Source: Malassezia japonica
Lineage: Eukaryota; Basidiomycota; Malasseziomycetes; Malasseziales; Malasseziaceae
Reading direction: 5' to 3'
Length of the DNA stretch: 64,000 nt
NCBI RefSeq assembly: GCF_029542785.1
Contig: NC_083374.1
Span: 62,001-126,000 of the forward strand
How positions within the stretch are numbered: position 1 is the stretch's first letter; every line of letters begins with the position of its first letter. The notes beneath the pieces were generated by a model. It made no database searches, was not told the origin of the DNA, and was given only the letters and a program-made list of their open reading frames with translations. Of this stretch, positions 45,006 through 55,024 are shown piece by piece. The translations under genes and the position numbers were made by a program.

Positions 45006-45461
45006 TTAGTTGTTCTGGCTGAACTTGTAGCCGCACTTGGGGCAGTCGTAGAAGACGGTAGAGCCTTCGTCCGCACTGCGCAGCTGAAGGGTATGGAAGT
45101 TCATCTCTTCGTTGCCGCATCCCGGGCACTTTTCCTTGATCGTGGCCTGCTCCATAGCAGCGCCGCCGTCGTCACCGAGCGCGTTGCTGACCAACTGGCG
45201 CTTTTGGCGGAGCACCGACGGGAATGCACTGGGATGCGATCGGGTGACGATCTCCATGTTGTCGTAGACTAGAGTCAGTTGACAGTGTAAAACGTACTGC
45301 GCGCATCCTGCACTGTACCACACGGAGCACACTTGATTACGTCGTCATTTTCCGGCAGATCGAGCAGCGATCCGCATGCCGAGCAGAATAGCAAAGATCC
45401 AATCTTGTCTGGTGTGAGAACAAACGCGCTACATACCAGGAAGCACTACGCTCGTCGTCAT
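45006..45461 (-). CDS. RPA12: RNA polymerase I subunit RPA12
   Basis: Exons 45437-45461 (25 nt), 45298-45408 and 45006-45268; introns 45409-45436 (28 nt) and 45269-45297 (29 nt). The product has 132 residues, close to yeast Rpa12 (125). Splicing gives MTTSVVLPDKIGSLLFCSAC, the N-terminal zinc ribbon (CSACG...CAPCG). It then gives IVTRSHPSAFPS and the TFIIS-like C-terminal ribbon CPGCGNEEM...LQLRSADEGSTVFYDCPKCGY with its acidic hairpin. The subunit supports RNA cleavage and termination by Pol I. CACGTG lies at 45516-45521, 55 bp upstream. Confidence 0.93.
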
Positions 45462-45549
45462 CGTCACCAAGCGTCGTCGCCAAAGCAAAAACCACGTTTG
45501 GCCCAAATTTTTCGTCACGTGTAGCCTCCACACGACTACTACGTAGGGT

Positions 45550-46943
45550 CTAGAGACGAATGTGGTAGAGGCGAGCGAGCTGCTCGCAGCTCTCGTACAC
45601 CTCTGCCTGGATCTTGGCAATCTTGGCCTGGTCACCCTGTATGTTAGAATAGAAGAAGACGTACACCAAATCCGAAGAACCCTTGCGCGTCCAGCAGGCG
45701 CCGGCGTTTGTACTCCTGGGCATTCTCACACTGGCGGTAGAGCTCCTTCATCCAGGCGTCCTCGACGCGTTTTTCAAATCCAAGTAGTTCGGGACTGCTC
45801 TTGTCCTTGGAGAAGCGCTGCATGGTACTACCCTTGCGCGTCGAAGTCTGTGTCGAAGTCACAAACGGATGGCGCGCAAACGACACAGGGTCGACGTAGT
45901 ACGACACGCCCCGCTCAAACGTCGTGCGGTGCGCACGGTGTAGAGTCGTTGGCCGCCAGCGGAAGTCGGGGTCTGGCGTCGTGAAGAGTGTCGGCAAGTA
46001 CGACAGGAGCGAGAATGCCACGAGAATAAGGATAGGGAGCAACTGGAACCACAGGCCGGTTTGGTTGTTGTTGTTACCCTGGCGCTGCCCTTGCGCAGGG
46101 CGCTGGCGTGCACCTCCTGCGCGGTAATACTGCGTGCGGAACCCTGGGCCGCCAAAGGTGAACATGGGTCCGCCTGCGCCAAAGCCAGCTGGGTGAGCAA
46201 AAACTACACGTACGACCAGCTCCCATCCCCCCGCCAAAGAACATGTTGAAGAGGTCCTCGGGGTCGACCTCTTGCCCCATTCCTGGGCGCATGCGAGGTC
46301 CCTGGCCAAAGCCAGAGAAGGCATTCGCCGAGCTGGACGCGGACGCAGCGCCGAAACGGCTGTCTGGATCGCCGCCAAAGCGGTCGTATGCTGCGCGCTT
46401 ATCCGGGTCCGAAAGCACCGTGAACGCTTTGGAGACAACTGCGGGTGAGCAAGCAATACCTACTCTTGAAAGCCTCGTCTGCGCCCGGAGCGCGGTTCTT
46501 ATCGGGATGCAGCTGCAGCGCGAGCTGGGTCAGCAAAAGACACGCACCTTCCTATATGACTTTTTCACGTCCGTCTCCTGGGCCGACTTTTCAATCTCTA
46601 GCACCGCATAAAAGTCACCGCCTGCGCGCTTCACACGCCGGACGATTTCGACCTGCTTCTCCGTGTACTCCCGTTTGTCCCCCGGCGTGTTGGACGTCGT
46701 GGTTTTTGTCGTGTTGGAAGTATAAATGGTCTGCGACTTGGGGTCGGCGGCCTTGCTCGGTCCGCTCGACGTGGGATCGGCTTGTGCGCCAAACTTCTCG
46801 AGGCGCGTGACGAGCGTCGTCGCCTCCGGCGTCGAGTAAATGGCCACGCTCTTACGTGCCCACTTCAGCGCTGCATCCGTGTTTCCGGAGGAATCATGCT
46901 TGCGCGCAAGCTCGAACGCCTTGCGAGCCTCTTCCGCGTCCAT
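45550..46943 (-). CDS. HLJ1: ER-type DnaJ protein, HLJ1/DNAJB12-like
   Basis: Exons 46548-46943, 46464-46524, 46214-46438, 45665-46188, 45550-45636; introns of 23, 25, 25 and 28 nt. The product has 430 residues. It has an N-terminal [15 protein letters not shown] helix, a J domain ([13 protein letters not shown]...[15 protein letters not shown]...[15 protein letters not shown]) and a Gly/Phe-rich region. A single TM ([20 protein letters not shown]) and a DUF1977-like lumenal region follow, the DNAJB12/DNAJB14/Hlj1 layout. These anchor Hsp70 at the ER membrane for ERAD. Introns 1 and 2 both cut the J domain around the HPD loop, so unspliced RNA cannot make a working J protein. Confidence 0.9.
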
Positions 46944-47067
46944 CGCCAGCGGACAAGTGGAAGGCGACGGGGCCACGTCGTCTTTACTTCCCCGTTACTT
47001 CGCGCATAGATCCCAGACGTGGGGTCGTTATCACGAGGAGAAAAGATGCGTGTGGCTATGGGTGCAT

Positions 47068-48003
47068 CTAGAAGAGCTTGTCGAGGACCTTGGACGACAT
47101 CTCGACACCGACGAACACGGCAGCATTCGCAGGGAAGGCACGCGCCATGGCAGGGCCAAAGCCCTTGAAAAGCGCACCGACACCGTCGGCGGCGACCGTC
47201 TTGCGAGCGCAGTCGAGGAAGCCCTTGTAGGTGCCCTCCGGAGCGCCCTGGTAGCGCGACTTGATGACATCCGGAGGAATGGCAAAGGCCCACATGGCCA
47301 TACCAGCAAGTCCACCGGCAGTGATCGTGGTGAGGATGTTCACGTCCTTCGGGTCGGAGTTCTTGGGCAGGAGCGCGCGCTTGGCCAGCTCGTAAGCAGC
47401 AAAGTAAGCAGCCGAGCCGGGACCGTCACGCGCGAGCGTGGCACCGGTACCCTTGAAGACCGAGCGGAGACCGCCCTCCTTGTAGAGCTGGCGGACGACA
47501 TCGGCGGGACCGTTGTAAGAGGGGCCGCCGGCGTTCTGGCCCTGGAGCTGGAGCAGGACCTTGACACGCTCCGCGGGGCCGGCCACCAGCGTAGTGGGGA
47601 CAGCGCTGAAGAAGCCCGCAAAGGCCAGCTCACCAAGCGAGAGCTGAGGGTCCTTGCGGTGGGGGGTCGCACCGTAGACGATCTTCTTACCGAGATCGTA
47701 CGAAAAGAAGGACAAGGCAAAGATGGGAGTGACACCGATCAGAGGGGGACCCATACCACGGTAGAGACCCTTGATACCATCAGCCTTGATGGTCTTGCCG
47801 ACCACATCCATGGCACCCGAGTAGGTGCCCGGGGGCGCGGTCTGCAGACGCGTCTTAATCAGGTCAAAGGGATGACCAACCAGGATGGCACACACGCCAC
47901 CCATGCCACCAGAAATGAATGACTTGGCGGCCGAGGCCACGCTAGTGGCCTGCTTCTGCTGCTGCTCGAGTTCAACGCTTTCAGTCGCAAGGTCGTCCGC
48001 CAT
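47068..48003 (-). CDS. CRC1: Mitochondrial carnitine/acylcarnitine carrier
   Basis: 311 residues, no intron. There are three mitochondrial-carrier repeats with signatures HPFDLIKTRLQ, a changed second copy (GPAERVKVLLQ) and IPPDVIKSRYQ. PPLIGVTPIFALSFFSYDLGKK and FPANAAVFVGVEM match the carnitine carrier subfamily (Crc1, AcuH). It moves acylcarnitines into mitochondria for oxidation, plausibly important in a lipid-dependent yeast. Codons are strongly biased, suggesting high expression. Divergent from the ChAPs gene with CACGTG at 48070-48075. Confidence 0.92.
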   Translation of the reverse strand: MADDLATESVELEQQQKQATSVASAAKSFISGGMGGVCAILVGHPFDLIKTRLQTAPPGTYSGAMDVVGKTIKADGIKGLYRGMGPPLIGVTPIFALSFFSYDLGKKIVYGATPHRKDPQLSLGELAFAGFFSAVPTTLVAGPAERVKVLLQLQGQNAGGPSYNGPADVVRQLYKEGGLRSVFKGTGATLARDGPGSAAYFAAYELAKRALLPKNSDPKDVNILTTITAGGLAGMAMWAFAIPPDVIKSRYQGAPEGTYKGFLDCARKTVAADGVGALFKGFGPAMARAFPANAAVFVGVEMSSKVLDKLF

Positions 48004-48129
48004 GGTTGCTGCACGAGAGAAGAAACGCCTGCGTGCCCATAGCCGGGGCGTGGGCGCCGGGCCGGTACCCACGTGGCCCCACGTTGTCATTCGAACTAAG
48101 CACGCACCTTCGTGGCACGGTTCAGTGCG

Positions 48130-50097
48130 ATGGCCGACACCTTTTTGTCGCTGCCAGAGTTCTTTGAAAACGACATAGGCGAGAGTCTCCTATGCCGTAC
48201 GGAGACGCTCGGGTCCTTCCGTGAGCTGGGTCCTCCGGATTTATGCCATGTGCTCAAGTCGAACGGACGCAAGGAGGTTGGGTCCTACCACTATGTTTCG
48301 GGCGTAGACGCCTCGTCGTCTGCGACGCTCGCGACGTACATCACGAGTCTTGCATACGAGATGGAGCACCATCCCGCGTGGTTCAGTAGCAAGTCGCCCT
48401 ATAAGCTCAAGGGCGGCGTGTACTGCTGCTTCAACGCAATCTCGCGTGTTGATCTCCGCGTCGAGGTCTGCATTCCGGGTAGCGTGCAGACGTACGTGGT
48501 GAATGTGCGCGGCGAGCGCCAAGAGGCTACACCAGAAATCTGGCAAGAGACCTACCTTTCGGCGGTGCTCCGCGCGATCCTCTATGCGGATGATGCCAAC
48601 TACCGCCTCGCGGGCTACCGTAAGCTCGACCCCATTCCGACCTTGGAGCACGAGTTCCGATTTTTGCTTGCTGCCGAGAACCTCTTTTTCAAGGGCTGGC
48701 AGCTGGGCAGCGAGCCCGAGATACAGGTGGCCACGATTGTCCACAACCATCTTTCAGCAGGCATCCTGAAATACTTTGGCGAGTCGTCGCGGTACGAGCA
48801 GGCGGTGAATCTGTTTGAGAAACTGTGGGCGCGTGAGCCAGAAGTGGCAGCGTTGGTCGCCAAGTCGTACCTCGGCATGAACCAGGAGGTGAAGGCCGTA
48901 CAGATTATGCACCGTTCGCTGCAGCAAAACCCGCACAGCTACGTGCTCCTTCACGTCCAGTGCGACTTCCTCCGGAAAAAGGGACAACTGGATTGGGCTA
49001 TTCGGCTTGCAAACCAGGCGGTAAGCTGCGCGCCGAGCGAGTTTGTCACCTGGGCCAAGTTGGCCGATTGCTTGGTGGATGCCGGTGAGTGGTCGGCGGC
49101 GCTCTTCACACTCAATTCGTGTCCCATGTTTACGTATAATGAGCGGGATCTGCACCGCATCCCTGAAGCTGCCCGGACGCACTTCCCGATTCGCCCTCTT
49201 GCGGCGCAGAGCAAGCTGCTCGACGAAGACAGCGCGAATGACAACGAGGCCGACGTCGCTCTCCTCCGTTTGCCTGCCCCGGCGTTGCGCGGTACCTTTG
49301 CGAGCGCATACGGCATCCTTACCAAGCTCGCGAACAAGATTGGTTGGGACGAACTGCTCAAGTGCCGATCGGAAGTGTTTGTGATGGAAGAAGAGTACCG
49401 CACCCAAAATCCTAGCCAAGAAGAGGTCAAGCAAGGTGAAGGAAGCGAGAAGTCTGGTTTGATGCAGCAGCCGGAAGCAGCAGGTGCTGCGGAGGAAAAT
49501 GGCGCTCTTCCGAAACACAGGCATGAATCGGGACATTGGCTGTCGTTCACAGACAAGCGCCTGTGCGAACGCTGGCTGGATAACCTGTTCATGGTGCTCT
49601 ATGAAGACCTGCGTGTCTATACGATTTGGCGTGCAGAACTTGCGCACTACCAGGCGCAATCGATGCCTTTCCGCAAGACAGGAACGGACTGGGAGATCTT
49701 GGGCGAGCTGGCACTCCGCCTGCACCACCCGGAAGAGGCACACGAGGCATTCCTGCAGTGCATTGGGCAAAAGTTTAGTCCCAAGGCATACCAGCGGCTT
49801 TTGGAGCACTGCGTCGAGATCAACAATCTGGAGCAGTGCTTGTCTATGGCTCTGTACCTCACCGCGTACAACTACCGCTGGTATACCGACTGTGTCTTCC
49901 CCGGGGCCGTCGCGACGAGTCTCTTCAAGTTGATCAACACCGAGGGACTGAGCAAGGTCTCCAACACGCTCATTTCCATGAAGCCTCCCCCGGCTATGCT
50001 CCGTCTGATGCAACGGGTACGTCGTAATTACCGCACATGCTAACCACAGTACTTTGCCTACGCGCAAGAATTCCGGATTCCCGGGTCGCAATTCTAG
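48130..50097 (+). CDS. ChAPs-family exomer subunit (Bch1/Bud7 type)
   Basis: Exons 48130-50016 and 50050-50097, intron 50017-50049 (33 nt); 644 residues. The start gives LPEFFENDIGESLLCRTETLGSFRELGPPDLCH, then a TPR-rich body (YEQAVNLFEKLWAREPEVAALVAKSYL) and a last exon encoding FAYAQEFRIPGSQF, the conserved C-terminus of ChAPs proteins. With Chs5 these form exomer, an Arf1-dependent cargo adaptor at the trans-Golgi that exports chitin synthase and other cargo. The intron is the only one in the window with a length divisible by three; it contains an in-frame TAA. Confidence 0.9.
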
Positions 50098-50333
50098 GCG
50101 CAGTGATCGTTTCCACGTGGCGAGGTTCAGGGACCTGATCAAAATTGGAGCCGCATTTAGAACCGAAAACCCCGATGCCCGTGCCTCGATTTGGACTGGC
50201 GAACTAGTGACTGGCCGGAATTGCAGATGAATGGCCCAAGATTTTGGCATGGCAGTGTAGCTCTACCTAGTGCATAAATTCCCTGGCCGATCTTTCCTCC
50301 TACCTCTTTCCTCTTTTGTCCAAGCTAAAATAC

Positions 50334-52093
50334 ATGGTAGAAGAGGAATACCCGCGCCATGATTCGCATGACACTGTGAAAGTGTCATCATCTACAGCTT
50401 CAGTACGTATTGTTGTTTTGCAGGGACAGACTCCTAACATGGCAGGCACCTTTAGATTCCCAGGCTTATCATGGAAACAGTGAAAAGGATGCCCAAGAAG
50501 ATGTGAATAAGCTCAGCAGTGCCCCAGGCGAAAGGGGCCAAACTGGTGAAAATAATGACCTGGAGCGGGGGCCTGTCAAGGAGGGAGAGTACATCGACGA
50601 TGCTATCCCGACCGAGCTGCCCGACGGTTTGGTCGACGCCAAGAAAGCCAAGGGCTGCTCGTTGGTGCAATGGGACAATCTGGACGACCAAGAGCTAGCA
50701 ACGAACTGGTCGTCCATTTATCGTTGGTATGTTACGATGATGGTGTGCGTCATGACGGTTACGTCGACGATCGTGTCGTCGGCGCCTTCGCAACTTTTGA
50801 CGCAGCTGTCGGAGCATTACCAAGTAAGCGAAGAGGTTATCAAGGTCGCAGTCTTTGTTTTCTTGGCTGGGTATATCTTTGGGCCCATCTTCTGGGGCCC
50901 CTTGTCGGAACTGTATGGCACACGGCTCATGCTTTTTTTGTCCGGTATCGGAGCGACGGTCTTCAATGTTGTCTGTGCTCATTCGCCCAACATTGGTTCT
51001 TTGATTGTATTTCGATTCCTCGCGGGTGTGTTCGGCTCGTGCCCCTTGGCCATTGGCGGAGGCGTAATGGTGAATATCTGGCATAAAGAGATCATGGGTA
51101 TCGGCATGGCAATCTTTGCGTCGGCACCTATGGCTGGTCCAGCGCTCGGCCCTTTGGTTGCAGGTTGGATTTCTATATCGGGTACCACCTTTCAATGGGT
51201 CTTTTGGTCGATGGCTATGTTTTCTGGAGTAATTACGTTTATTGTGACGGTTACGGTTTTGGAGACCAACCCAGGTGTAAACTTAGTCAAGAAGGCCAAA
51301 CGACTGAGAAAGCAAACCGGCAACGATCGATTGAAGGCACCATTTGAGGTACGAAAGATCGATATCAAGGAATTGGCAACAAACCGCCTGATCACCCCGG
51401 TTCTCATGCTCATGGTATGTAAATGTCTCGCCCCAGTTTGCTAACGCACAGATGGAGCCTATGCTCTTTGCGATTACTCTGTATGTTGCATTTGTCTATG
51501 GCGTTCTCTACCTCTTTTTTGACGCCTATCCTGTGGTATTTGTGGAACATCATGGGCTCAACCCGGTGTTAACCGGATGTACATTCTTGCCGTTTCTGGT
51601 GGGGTGTGTTCTTGGCACTGTTTTCTACGCGTTCTTCGAGAACAAAATCTATCTGAAAAGGCTCAATGCGAGTCCCACCGACTCACTCCCCCCTGAATTT
51701 CGAATTCGGTCTACCATTTATGGGGCCCCCATTCTGGTCATCTCTTTGTTCTGGTTTGCATGGACCTGCTTACTTTCCGGTTCAAGGATATGGTCGCCGA
51801 TCGTTGCAGGCGGATTTTTCGGTCTGGCGATCTTTTTCATCATGTTCAGTCTGTTCACATACCTCGCAGACACCTACAAGGGCATGACTGCTAGCGCTAT
51901 TGCAGCTAATACTATGGTTCGGTCCGCCTTTGGTGTTGGGTTCCCTCTCTTTTCCACTCAAATGTACCACAAGTTGGGCCCGCCTATTGCAACGACCGTT
52001 CTAGCTTGTATTGCTGTCGTCATGCTTCCTATTCCATTTGTACTATACAAGTTTGGGCCCTACCTGCGTTCGAAATCCCGGTACGCAGCCTAA
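50334..52093 (+). CDS. MFS transporter, DHA1 family (polyamine/drug type)
   Basis: Exons 50334-50402, 50446-51414, 51452-52093; introns 43 and 37 nt, the longest in the window. 559 residues. A ~100-residue acidic cytosolic N-terminus (VEEEYPRHDSHDTVK..., SLVQWDNLDDQELATNWSS) precedes about 12 TM segments. Motif A-like GPLSELYGTRLML and motif C-like APMAGPALGPLVAGW mark DHA1 drug:H+ antiporters; the N-terminal WDNLDD-ATNWS signature is frequent in polyamine and fluconazole transporters. Base composition and codons are clearly more AT-rich than in neighbours. Exon 1 is inferred from splice signals and matching phase. Confidence 0.85.
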
Positions 52094-53016
52094 ATGGTTT
52101 GCGTTCCAGCGTTACAAGCAACGATGTTGGAATGTAATACTACTCTGTCATTTGCCTTAATGAGCTATGTGAATTCTCACGAACCTCGCATTTTTTAAAA
52201 AATTGACTGTTGCAAACTACGCTAGGTGTACCTGACATGGAGAACTGTAGAGTGCACCTGCATTTTATCCTACATTCAGTTTTCTGAAACTCGGTAGCTA
52301 AGCAAAATCGACTTGCCCCCAAAAAAAAAATAGAATCGCGCTGTTCCTAACAAAGGGATGATCAAGCAAGCGTTGAACGTGGGGTGAACGGACAAATGCT
52401 ACAGGGCTACATGCTTACCGGCGAAGTGCCTGAATCTCGCTTAACCTCTATTAAGAACATTATGCAGCTCCGCCATGGGGCGTGGCCTGAGTAACGATTC
52501 TGATTGGCTTGACATTACGACAAACCAACTCGCTTGGCACAGCTACTTGGCTAGCAGCATGACAAATGACGCAGAAATTCCATTGGACGGGAGAATTCAG
52601 GAACGAACCCGGCCGATTGCATGACTTCATGTCCCTCCCCCTACAGGTGATTGCGTATCAAAACACAAGCGAATTACCTGTTCACGTGCTTGAAATTCGG
52701 CATTTGAGTGATAGACTGATTGAGGCCACGGATCGATTGCCTGATATGGCGACAATGATTGGCCAAAATTTGTCATGCATTCAGCAGCAAGTCCCGTTTC
52801 GGTATTGTTATTTCGGTATTCGCTGAACTTTCGATAGCGAGGAATCGTGCGGTCCAGTCAAACTGCAGGTCAAAGGAGACGAACAGTACTGTGCCTAGCT
52901 GCCCGGTATTGAGTTTCCAGGCCAATAATAGGAAGTGGGTTCTCTACCAAGCGCCCTCCCCCCTTAACTTGTACAACCTTCCTTGCCATCTGCCGCGCTG
53001 CGTCGTGTTATGACAT
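52094..53016. other. Large AT-richer intergenic region
   Basis: About 0.92 kb, the longest gene-free stretch. It has a poly-A run of ten (52322-52331), a ttttttaaaaaa segment (52192-52203) and CACGTG at 52683-52688. Small open frames here (for example 52566-52826) lack coding character. It probably holds the MFS 3' UTR and a long Myb-gene leader. Confidence 0.5.
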
Positions 53017-54351
53017 ATGGTGATTGCTCCCTCTAACACGCAACCCAGCAACTGCGTCGACCGTCGCAAGTGGACGCCAGAGGAAGATGCCCTCCTGACG
53101 AGGGCCATGGCTCGCTTCCGTCACATGCAAGAGATCCGTTGGACCGAGATCGCCGCCGAAATCCCCGAGCGTTCTGCCAAGGCCTGCCGCAAGCGCTGGG
53201 TCAACGGTCTCAACGAGCGCTTGAAGAAGGGTTCGTGGACGAACGAGGAGGACGAAAGGCTCCGAGAGGGAGTTGCGATGCTTTCGAGCGATTGGGCTCG
53301 CATTGCCGATCATGTGGGCCAGCGCTCGGGAGACCAGTGCAGCAAGCGTTGGAGAGAGGTGCTTGACCCTGCCATCAACAAGACGAGCTGGACTGCCGAG
53401 GAGGACCAGCTCCTCACTCAGCTGTTCCATAAGCACGGCTCCTCATGGCAAGTCATTTCGACCCACTTCAACAACCGTCGCGCTCTGCAGTGCCGCAACC
53501 GCTGCTGCAAGCTGCTTGGTCTCCATTCCTACCCCCGTACGAAGAAGTCGCCGGTTGAGAAGAAGGCCAAGATTTCGGCGTCGCAGTCGCCGTCCTTGCA
53601 CGTTTGCTCGCAGGGTGAGGTGCCGACTTCGCCCACGTACATTGACATGCCGAGCAGCATGTGGCCCAGCCTGAACATGTCGACCACTCACGAGCCCATG
53701 TCGGGCGCGCACGCGTTTGTGCCCGATCAGATCTTTAGCGGAAACATGCTTCAGAACGGCAATGCTGGCCAGGCATGCATCTCTCCGATCTCTCCGCTGT
53801 TTAACCAAGGCTGCAACCAGCAGGCCCAGGAGGACAATATGTTGGAGAATGGAAGCTCGCAGGGTCTGACTTCGCTGGACTCGTGGAACAAGGTTCAAGG
53901 ATTCTCATCGCTCCAGCGCAAGGACCCTCCTGCTGCTCTCAACCTCAATGACCCGATCACTCAATCTGTGGGCGCTAACGACCAATTTTATTCACCGTTC
54001 TTCGCCTCTCCTTCGTTGTGTTCGAGCATCAGCACGTCGCCTACGACTCCGTCGGGAACTGATACCCTTGCTTTGCAAAGCACATCGAACCCGTCGACGA
54101 TGCTGCCCTCGCCGATGGTGCAGCACCAGATGCCGACTCCGATGAACGACCGCTTCAGCTACGCTGCTCCGGCATCCGTGATGCCGGCTGAGAAGAATAT
54201 GAATGCTATGAACTGGAACATGTATTGCGACAAGCTTGTATCGCTGCAAACGCCCCAAAATCCGGCCGGCCATGATGGAATGTTTTCTTCGATAATGAAC
54301 AATGCGACGTCCACGAACCCCATGGTCTGGCTGCCAGACATGCAGTTCTAA
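53017..54351 (+). CDS. Myb-type transcription factor with three repeats
   Basis: 444 residues, no intron. Three tandem Myb repeats occupy about residues 16-170: RRKWTPEEDALLTRAMARF, KKGSWTNEEDERLREGVAML with DWARIADHVGQRSGDQCSKRW, and NKTSWTAEEDQLLTQLFHKH with SWQVISTHFNNRRALQCRNR. Each keeps the spaced Trp or equivalent. The remainder is Ser/Asn/Met/Pro-rich, like an activation domain, ending NPMVWLPDMQF. It is the only sequence-specific DNA-binding factor recognised in the window; targets are unknown. Confidence 0.88.
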   Translation: MVIAPSNTQPSNCVDRRKWTPEEDALLTRAMARFRHMQEIRWTEIAAEIPERSAKACRKRWVNGLNERLKKGSWTNEEDERLREGVAMLSSDWARIADHVGQRSGDQCSKRWREVLDPAINKTSWTAEEDQLLTQLFHKHGSSWQVISTHFNNRRALQCRNRCCKLLGLHSYPRTKKSPVEKKAKISASQSPSLHVCSQGEVPTSPTYIDMPSSMWPSLNMSTTHEPMSGAHAFVPDQIFSGNMLQNGNAGQACISPISPLFNQGCNQQAQEDNMLENGSSQGLTSLDSWNKVQGFSSLQRKDPPAALNLNDPITQSVGANDQFYSPFFASPSLCSSISTSPTTPSGTDTLALQSTSNPSTMLPSPMVQHQMPTPMNDRFSYAAPASVMPAEKNMNAMNWNMYCDKLVSLQTPQNPAGHDGMFSSIMNNATSTNPMVWLPDMQF

Positions 54352-54717
54352 AGGTGCGAATCATTACGTTTTCCTACGAATGCGTTTCTGAGAAGAATTT
54401 TACAATATGGATTGCTAATTTCTTTTGACGGGACTAGCGCCATGGAAGACACCATTGTGGTATTGCATTCCACGACCCTCAATAGTTTCGTCGGATTTTT
54501 TTTTTGTAATGGTATATGATACGACATTGATATCTCGGAGTATTTTCTCGCCTTCATGGTTTGTCCGAGCCGGTGTATGTAGCACGTCGGCGCTATGGCG
54601 TTATCTCGGAAAATTGCGCCGCTGGTAATGCAGTGGCGTTATGTAGGCGTTGTGGCGTACAATGTTGGTCCGCCGCGTGCCTGCATTTCACCACGTGGTT
54701 TCATTCTGCGTGCCACC
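54352..54717. other. Gap between Myb gene and DUF1748 gene
   Basis: 366 bp, AT-rich on its left side with a run of ten T around 54498. CACGTG lies at 54692-54697, 21 bp before the DUF1748 start codon. No gene was seen. Confidence 0.5.
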
Positions 54718-54959
54718 ATGTTTGGCCGCGTGGTACACTTGGTGGTGGACGCGATGCTGATCAGCGTCGTGCTCTCGGGCATCAAGCGCAACACTGGGCT
54801 CACATTGTCGCTCGCGCGTATTCCCAACCGAGATGTGCGCAAGTTTTTTAGCGCGTACCTGGAAGCCGGCGAATGGGTACGTCGAAAGCACTCACGCAGC
54901 TGATGGACTTTGCTGTCGTGATTCTTGGTCGGAGCAGCAGCTTTGAGCGTATCCGCTGA
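54718..54959 (+). CDS. Small DUF1748 protein
   Basis: Exons 54718-54876 and 54900-54959 around a 23-nt intron (54877-54899, GTACGT...CTCACGCAG); 72 residues. MFGRVVHLVVDAMLISVVLS, GIKRNTGLTLSLARIPNRDVR and, across the splice, YLEAGEW-LMDFAVVILGRS match the short fungal DUF1748 family, whose role is not established; one hydrophobic segment could be a membrane helix. The splice is needed to reach the conserved C-terminus (SSSFERIR). Its length is typical for the family. Confidence 0.85.
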
Positions 54960-55024
54960 GAGTTCCTTTATATACCCTATACGACCAATCTCATGAACAC
55001 CTGCAGTACTCTAATGGTATACAT

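Noticed and set aside
50403..50423. Shorter 21-nt intron ending at the first CAG (50421-50423) in the MFS gene
   Set aside because: It would put the following sequence out of the frame needed for the MFS body and lacks a CTNAY branch motif; the 43-nt intron ending at 50445 has CTAAC and restores phase.
52566..52826. 86-codon open frame in the large gap
   Set aside because: No coding bias, no recognisable motif, no splice-linked partner; consistent with chance in AT-richer DNA.
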